A DNA stretch of 64,000 nt. Source: Sarcocystis neurona. Taxonomy: Eukaryota > Apicomplexa > Conoidasida > Eucoccidiorida > Sarcocystidae. A model generated the notes under the pieces. That model saw only the letters and a list, made by a program, of their open reading frames with translations. It ran no database searches and was not told where the DNA came from. Below are positions 58,441 to 64,000 of the stretch, piece after piece. A program made the position numbers and the translations under genes. Position 1 is the first letter of the stretch. Each line of letters begins with the position of its first letter. The stretch covers positions 5,274,019 through 5,338,018 of the forward strand of contig KL647289.1 in assembly GCA_000727475.1 (NCBI GenBank). The letters are read 5' to 3'.

Positions 58441-58848
58441 TCGGCTTTTGGTAGCCCACGCGCGCACACAGCCCCTGTAAGCAAGTTCCTCCAGTGGTTA
58501 AACATTGTGTGAACATGACAAGCACCTCAACTGTAGTCTCTCCACATTTCTGAGCAGAGCACTCACGGACGCTCAGACTGTACTGGGTGGAGCTCAGTAG
58601 ATGGAAGCCTTACACAAAACACCCTGAACCAGCTTTCTAAGGACCGAGAGTTCCCTTACCCGAACACGTCTACATGTGGGAGGAGGCATACGACTCAATA
58701 GCAGCAGACTCCTCCACGTGGCGGAGCCTCTACACTGATGCTGGGGTACTGACGTTCACCACAGATCTGCGCGAGCACTCCCGTGCCGCTGTTTCTCGAA
58801 GGACGAGACTCCGTGTTTTGCTCGTTCTTCTGAAAACCCCAGCTGTTG

Positions 58849-59403
58849 CTATAATGCGGTAGCTGATCCGTCCGCTGAGGCTGTTGCTGTACGCTTTGTA
58901 CATCTACAGAGATCTGTACGGCAACTAAGAGTGCACAACATCAAGAACACTAATCCCAGTGTAGATTCTCTAAGCCTACGAATCTGAGCAGCAGACACAC
59001 ATTTCGAGATTTCAGGCTCTGCGAGTGGTATGTCTTTACGCAAAACCCCAAGTACGGCGCCGGGCATGTCGCCTCCCGGTATATGGAGGGACATGCCGTG
59101 TGTGCGGTCGTGTTTTGAATTTTGTCCATATCTGCACGTGTGTTTCCTCCTCAGCTTCCCACCTGCAAGTGTTGTCGAAGGGCTTGTCACGCCCCTGAGC
59201 ATACCCCTTCCACTAAGGGCTATAGTGAGACGTTTGGATGCACCACAAATGTGTACTACACCTATCTGCAGGGAAACAGGTAGAAGTCGCAGCGTGGTAG
59301 AGAATATCGGCAGACAGTTTGGCAGGACACTTCCAGGCAAACAAGGCAGCACCACGAGGTCGAAAAAGAAAATTTCGCGCGGATCTGATGAGACATGGCA
59401 CAA
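58849..59403 (-). CDS. Possible exon(s) of an unidentified minus-strand gene
   Basis: Inside a 184-codon open frame lies a well-marked exon candidate, 59265-59163: a long pyrimidine tract ending TGTTTCCCTGCAG|, coding IGVVHICGASKRLTIALSGR and more, and donor CTTGCAG|GTGGGA. Downstream, two frames both look readable (AEPEISKCVSAAQIRRLRES in one, and one entered through CACGTGCAG| in the other), so the 3' part is unresolved. No family recognised. Confidence 0.35.
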   Translation of the reverse strand: MCHVSSDPREIFFFDLVVLPCLPGSVLPNCLPIFSTTLRLLPVSLQIGVVHICGASKRLTIALSGRGMLRGVTSPSTTLAGGKLRRKHTCRYGQNSKHDRTHGMSLHIPGGDMPGAVLGVLRKDIPLAEPEISKCVSAAQIRRLRESTLGLVFLMLCTLSCRTDLCRCTKRTATASADGSATAL

Positions 59404-60085
59404 GTGTGCATTCCGAAATCTCCAGCGCCGGCCCTCAACACCAGCAACAAACTCAGAGCGAGGGGTCCAATTCCTGGGCTAGAATACATGTGTATACATG
59501 GCGTAGGTTCTTTATTTGTGCAGCAGTTTCTCCTCGAATTCTTACCGCACCTTCCGCTGGAGAGATAAAGACCTGCCAGTATAGGAGGCTCACGTGCGTC
59601 ATCATACAGAAGATCATACGCAGTCGTCTATTGGCGCACTTTCCATCTGAGATACACTCCAGCAAGAGATACCGTCATGAAACATATAACTGCGACCCTA
59701 ACGACGCCCGTGTCTGAGGAATTTTTGTACTGATAGGGCGTATGCTGCACACAGATACTGTCAATCGTGTTACAAGCACCTCGTTCGTTATTACTATCAT
59801 TATGGTGCCACCAATGTTCCCGGAAGCTACATTGGTACATTGGTATCCCTCTCATCTGACCATGACAAATTCGTATTCTACCCGACGCTGCACGACCGTA
59901 TAGACTGAGGATGCCGAGTGTTGCAATAGCCGCAGAAGTAATGTACTTCATGTCCCGCAGATTGGGCGTTTAAGGCGCGGCGCGCGAACAGGTCTACACG
60001 TCTAGGATCAGGCGTCTTCCACGTACGGCGATGGTTGAAAGCCGCCTCTTTAAAACGTGAGCTAACACGATGTGATGCGTGGTGT

Positions 60086-60745
60086 TCAAGTTCGAGCTGC
60101 GTGAACGAGGAACGAATGGAATATTATAGAATTTAAAAAGACAAATATATGTACAATACGCACCTGGACATGCAAGTTCACACGGTGACATGTGTACGCA
60201 CACAAATGAATTGCACACATTTGAAGGTTGTCGCACGCAGGGATGCATGCATTACAGATCTTCACAGGCCGTTGCTCAATCTTGCATTCAGTGGTAGGGA
60301 AGTTTCCTTGTAGTGCGCGTTTCTTGCGTGAAACAGTTGTGGCTGCATATTTTGCGGCCCGTTTAACTGAGGTTGCTACTGAAGCACGTGTCTTTGCAGT
60401 GACAGGGGGGAAACGAATATTAGCTGTGACAGGGGGGAAGCGAATATTAGCCGCTTCTTGTGAAGAGGCCGAACACGTAGCAGGAGGAGCAATATCAGGG
60501 AAATCACACGGGACCTGCTGGAACTGTCTGCAGGGAGAGCTCAGAAGCTCTCTGCAGAACGTGCAAGGGCCGTGACCACACCCGCCTACGGGTGTAGCAG
60601 TTGCGTAGCGGTGGCCGCTGAACATCGTGCTGTACCGCAACGCGCGGCACATTCCAACATGGGGCCACTGCACCGGCGGCAGCACAGCCACAGCGTCAAC
60701 TAATCGGCTACCCGTCACTGGACAGACAATCTCAGAACTTTCCAC
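60086..60745 (-). CDS. Hypothetical Cys-rich ORF with an in-frame 24-nt duplication
   Basis: A 219-codon frame with no ATG at its 5' end, so probably an exon behind acceptor TTTCTTACGTGAG|. It begins ESSEIVCPVTGSRLVDAV, then a Cys/His cluster (VGGCGHGPCTFC) and a basic stretch (TVSRKKRAL). The C-P-x-T-G start is reminiscent of U-box/RING folds, but the zinc ligands do not line up well, so I do not assign a domain. The unit ANIRFPPVT is duplicated. Confidence 0.35.
   Translation of the reverse strand: MESSEIVCPVTGSRLVDAVAVLPPVQWPHVGMCRALRYSTMFSGHRYATATPVGGCGHGPCTFCRELLSSPCRQFQQVPCDFPDIAPPATCSASSQEAANIRFPPVTANIRFPPVTAKTRASVATSVKRAAKYAATTVSRKKRALQGNFPTTECKIEQRPVKICNACIPACDNLQMCAIHLCAYTCHRVNLHVQVRIVHIFVFLNSIIFHSFLVHAART
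60402..60451. repeat. 24-bp tandem duplication
   Basis: Two adjacent copies of a 24-nt unit (GTGACAGGGGGGAA[AG]CGAA plus TATTAGC and one base) differ at about one position. On the minus strand this repeats eight residues in frame. The unit contains a G6 run. Confidence 0.85.
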
Positions 60746-60968
60746 GACGGCTCACGTAAGAAACCGCATTTTTAGAGGGCAGAGACAGGCGCGAGGATCT
60801 TTCTAGCATTCGGAGTGAGGCGGCCCTTTCTGCTCCACTTTTCTGTGGAGCCAGTGGGAGGGCGTTCGCCTCAGTGGCTATCCCCGTCTTTGTGGCCCCC
60901 CCCCCCCCTTGAATTCAGTGCGCTGGAAGACAGCAACGGGACAACGCGTTCGCGAAATCTCGCACATA

Positions 60969-61106
60969 ATGCCTACGATGCTGCAGGTGGCACTGTCTTG
61001 CGCCCTCGGCGTTGGAGCCGCAGTCCTGTGCGTTCTCGCTGTTGGTAAGAGTAAAACTTACCTGGAGCAAATTGAAAAAATTCACAAGAGTGCGCGGTTC
61101 GAATGA
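60969..61106 (+). CDS. Possible single-pass membrane microprotein
   Basis: 45 codons from ATG. MPTMLQVALSCALGVGAAVL continues as a hydrophobic helix of about 20 residues and then a basic amphipathic tail (KSKTYLEQIEKIHKSARFE). The GTAAGA just after the hydrophobic part could be a splice donor, in which case this is a signal-peptide exon of a longer gene. Both readings suit a small membrane or secreted protein; chance cannot be excluded at this length. Confidence 0.35.
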   Translation: MPTMLQVALSCALGVGAAVLCVLAVGKSKTYLEQIEKIHKSARFE

Positions 61107-62348
61107 GACACTGGCTTCTTCACATCTGCGTATATTTCAGCGGATAGGCTCGGCAGTCCTCTTCGTCCGGCGACTGCATTTAATGAGGTTCCTGTACTGT
61201 ATAGTGGTCGTTGGCTGTGTCTGTCTGCGCTGCGGTATTCCTTTCGCCTTCCCGACTACGAATTTGTATCTTCGGCTTGTATGTTGTACGCCTTTGTACG
61301 AATCTAAATACATCTGAATCGTAGTCCACATCACACATCAGGACGCCGGTAGTGGATGCGTATGTGAGTACACCTTCCTGCAACTCTGCAGCGTCTTCGG
61401 AATGTTGCCGCCATGATGCAGTGTGCGACTCCAGTGAACACTGCATTCACACGCGTGCACGTAAAGAGCCAGATCTGTAATCCGCGCACTTGTGAGTGGA
61501 ATACTCATGCACTTCCAGCAGGAACGCACACACAGCTTTCCTCCGTCTTGCGTAGCCTGCTGGTCCGCCTTTTCTTCTTGTGGTTTTGACGTAAGATCGT
61601 TGCGAGTATTTCAGTAGGTAAATGCTGATGCCCGCCCAGGCTGGTTCGACTCTCTCCGTCAGACCTATCGGCTTGCCACTCCTGGTGACGTCGGCGGTCA
61701 GCACGGCACTTTTTTCAAAGATACAAATTATGAGACCTTCCGCCTAGCACGCTTCTGTGAAGGTCGTTCTGATTAATTGTGAGCTTGGTAGCATGGTTAT
61801 CCTTGCATGCTATTCTAAGAGTCCCATCAATACCGTTGTCATATGTGTGACTCTACCCGTGCCTGCTGGTTCGGTTGTGATATGGTCCTTCAGCCATGGT
61901 CATGTTCCCATCAAGAGGCGTATAACACACGTGGAACGAGATAATTCCGTGCAGAGACCACAGTCAACAACGCGGGACACTCAACTGAACTTTGCAAGCA
62001 GCATGGGCCAAGCGAGAGGCGGCGCCATGCCCAGGCAGGGCATGCGCTGGCGCCCTGACAACGGGAAAAGAAAATGACGCGCAGGTCACGATTCCAGGTA
62101 AGAGGCAATGCCTCCCATTGCAGGCTTCACCAGCAGGATTGTTTGTCACTGCGTTGGGAAAAAGCCTCTGTACGGCGTAATATCGAAGGACTTCCAAACA
62201 CAGATCCTCGGAGCTGGTGCGTAGAAGCAGTTGTGTGTGGTTGCACTGGCTACCAAAATATTACTTCCAAATCTAGAATGTAGACGTGGTATGCGACGGG
62301 TAAAAGAAATACTTAAGACGTCAACGACCTCGGCTTCTGAACAGAAAA

Positions 62349-63821
62349 CTAGTTAAGGACTACATAGACTTCACTCGGGCACAAGAAGTCACGAAGTGTC
62401 ACGTCCGCGTCTTCCCCCCCCCCGTTTCCCCAGAGAATTAATGGCGGGCCTGATTCGTCTTCGATGCAGGACAACGGGACGGCGTATACGGCATTATTGA
62501 GACCGTGCTGCGTAGGGTCGCCCTCACGCACGATAGAAACGTTTCCGGCGTATGGAAATCATCCGGGGTAATTTCACAATATTATTTAGAGTTCGTGTCC
62601 CTGCACCCAGCTTTTGAAAGTTGATTGCTTAGAGACAACTTTCGGCAGCGTCTGCGGGGCAGGAATTGTGAAGAAGGAGAAAGGGGCATTGGACATCTTT
62701 TTTTCATGACTACGGCTGCTCGTACGCAAAAGCGCTGTTCGCCGTCCTCAACATGTATACGTGAAAGTGAGATAGACGACTTTTTGCATAAGTGTATTTT
62801 TCGCGGACGAGAACGTACGAGCCAATGAAGGCTGTATCTCGTCGCTTTGTGGGTGCGAATACAAACGCTCAGGCCCTCCTGATGCTGTGGTCAGAGATTG
62901 TTTCCACGCCGGTGATCATTCAACAGAGCACATACTGATGTATCCGCCTGTCATTGGTCCTTACAGAATTATCTAGTACGCGTAGACTTGCCGCTCAGTT
63001 GGGGGCTCCGTACTTGGGCGTACGGGATTAGACGTAGTATGTACCGCACAGTGTTAACTTTTAGAAACTTCAGTGTGGCTCACTGAAAATCTCACCTTCC
63101 GTCTAAGGTGGGAATGCCATTCGTGTTGTTTGCCGAGAGGATCCCCCACAGCAATCTTTCGAGACCACTTCTTTATTACTACATTTTCCGACAAGAAGGG
63201 AAAAGGAGGGCTACGTCGCGATGCGTCACTGATGTGTGCTGGTGTGCCTGACTGCTGTAGATGTCGTAATGGCGTATTAACGAATGGTATCAGGACTGAA
63301 CTCCAGTCGTTTCATAATTAATGAGTACGACATCCTGCCCCAGTGGAAGTGCTGCGTCGGCCCGTGGAGTGACTGCCACGACCGAGTAGCGTAGCTACCT
63401 CTTTTACAGCTTCGTCACCTGTCACCGTTTAGCTCCTGCCCGTCACAAAGCTCTAGTTGACGTACCTGTTTGCCTGTACACAGCTTGCTTTGGCGTTTCA
63501 ATCATTCTTCTCAAAGCGAAGGGCGGCTCCTGACGACTGTATGATGAAGTTTTCTCAAGCTAACGTCCTTGTACTTTAAGTATGTGCAACGGTAGAGGGC
63601 AATCCAGAGAATATCACACATTAATATATCTCGGTTCTCAAACGTTGTCACTGAATGTTTGAGGAAGCGGATGGGGAAATCTTTAGCACGGAAACAGTAC
63701 TGATATCGGCTAAAAATTCCGTTGGTAACGTTCTTTCAGCGTGGTAAGTAGAGTGCTTACCTGCACCACACAAGGCACACACGGCGTTCAAAAAATTTGC
63801 GCAAGTTGCAGCCAGCCGTCG
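62349..63821 (-). CDS. 3' part of an unidentified gene running off the right edge
   Basis: Three exon candidates in transcript order. 63821-63761: acceptor CAGCTGTAG|, RRLAATCANFLNAVCALCGA, donor GTGCAG|GTAAGC. About 63254-63096: acceptor GACATCTACAG| or an AG a few bases later, ending WSRKIAVGDPLGKQHEWHSH and LRRK at donor GGAAG|GTGAGA. 62507-62349 (or from 62522): acceptor CTACGCAG|, GLNNAVYAVPLSCIEDESG to a TAG stop. The last junction is phase 0 on both sides. The first exon reads in two frames, and its phase fits the second exon only with a slightly later acceptor. I do not recognise the protein. Upstream exons lie beyond the window. Confidence 0.5.
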
Positions 63822-64000
63822 CTACAGCTGCACGCCACCTCACATGCGTTTTGCTCCGCAGCTAGGCACAAAAGTTACATTGGCAGTTCCTCTGCACAAC
63901 TTTCTGTGGCCTGCCCCTGCTGGTTCCTCTGCGTCTACGCCATAAATAGGCTGTTGACGGGCTCTTCTACTGGTACATCGTGCACTCCGGGGGCGCGTAC
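63822..64000. other. Right edge of the window
   Basis: Probably intron of the right-hand minus-strand gene; no exon seen in these 179 bases. Confidence 0.3.

Larger units (their letters stand above)
53415..62348. other. Region between gene B and the right-hand gene, candidates only
   Basis: No gene could be assembled. Several short coding-like segments lie on the minus strand (54702-54920, 58189-58440, 58849-59403, 60086-60745, 61180-61704) and one on the plus strand (60969-61106); each is listed or discussed separately where something can be said. The stretches 53415-54690 and 54950-57350 show nothing beyond short chance frames. Confidence 0.4.

Noticed and set aside
61093..61103. GGTTCGAA-like tRNA B box
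   Set aside because: No A box at the right distance and no cloverleaf can be drawn around it.
1..64000. Telomere-like AAACCCT arrays, CRISPR arrays, transposase genes
   Set aside because: Looked for and not seen. Repeats here are microsatellites, short tandem repeats and one inverted repeat.

Overview
The window looks like nuclear DNA from a coccidian apicomplexan, most likely Eimeria- or Cyclospora-like. This is an inference: base composition is near 50% GC, genes have many short exons split by long introns, introns are full of (TA)n/(CA)n microsatellites, and long exons carry in-frame runs of Ala, Gln and Ser built from CAG/GCA/AGC triplets. I cannot name the species. No bacterial operons, tRNA, rRNA, transposase or CRISPR array were found by eye.

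Two large minus-strand genes fill most of the window, and I rebuilt both exon by exon. In each, the reading phase agrees at every junction and the summed CDS is an exact multiple of three.

Gene A (about 28916 down to 6053; 16 exons in the model; about 2,759 aa) is a SIZ/PIAS-type SUMO E3 ligase. It has a SAP domain, a PHD finger split by an intron, a PINIT domain (with PIVIT in place of PINIT), an SP-RING split inside its first zinc motif, a DGSY segment, a strong SUMO-interacting motif, and a disordered tail of about 1,465 aa encoded by the last exon. Its introns hold microsatellites and a near-perfect 88-bp inverted repeat.

Gene B (53414 down to 37424; 11 exons; 1,505 aa) is a tetratricopeptide-repeat protein. 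It has a disordered N-terminal half with an Ala/Thr-rich 15-nt repeat, one isolated TPR near residue 682, a TPR array at about 1160-1430, and one hydrophobic helix about 26 residues from the C-terminus, which suggests a tail-anchored membrane protein with its TPRs in the cytosol. I do not recognise the orthologue.

Between A and B a plus-strand ORF of 399 codons (33234-34433), possibly spliced to 474 aa, is a hypothetical gene. At the right edge three short minus-strand exons (62349-63821) form the 3' part of a third gene that continues out of the window. The stretch 53.4-62.3 kb holds several short coding-like pieces I cannot join. The first 6 kb shows no supported gene.

The genes do not form a pathway that can be read from the sequence. 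Gene A acts in nuclear SUMO conjugation; gene B is probably a membrane-bound adaptor.
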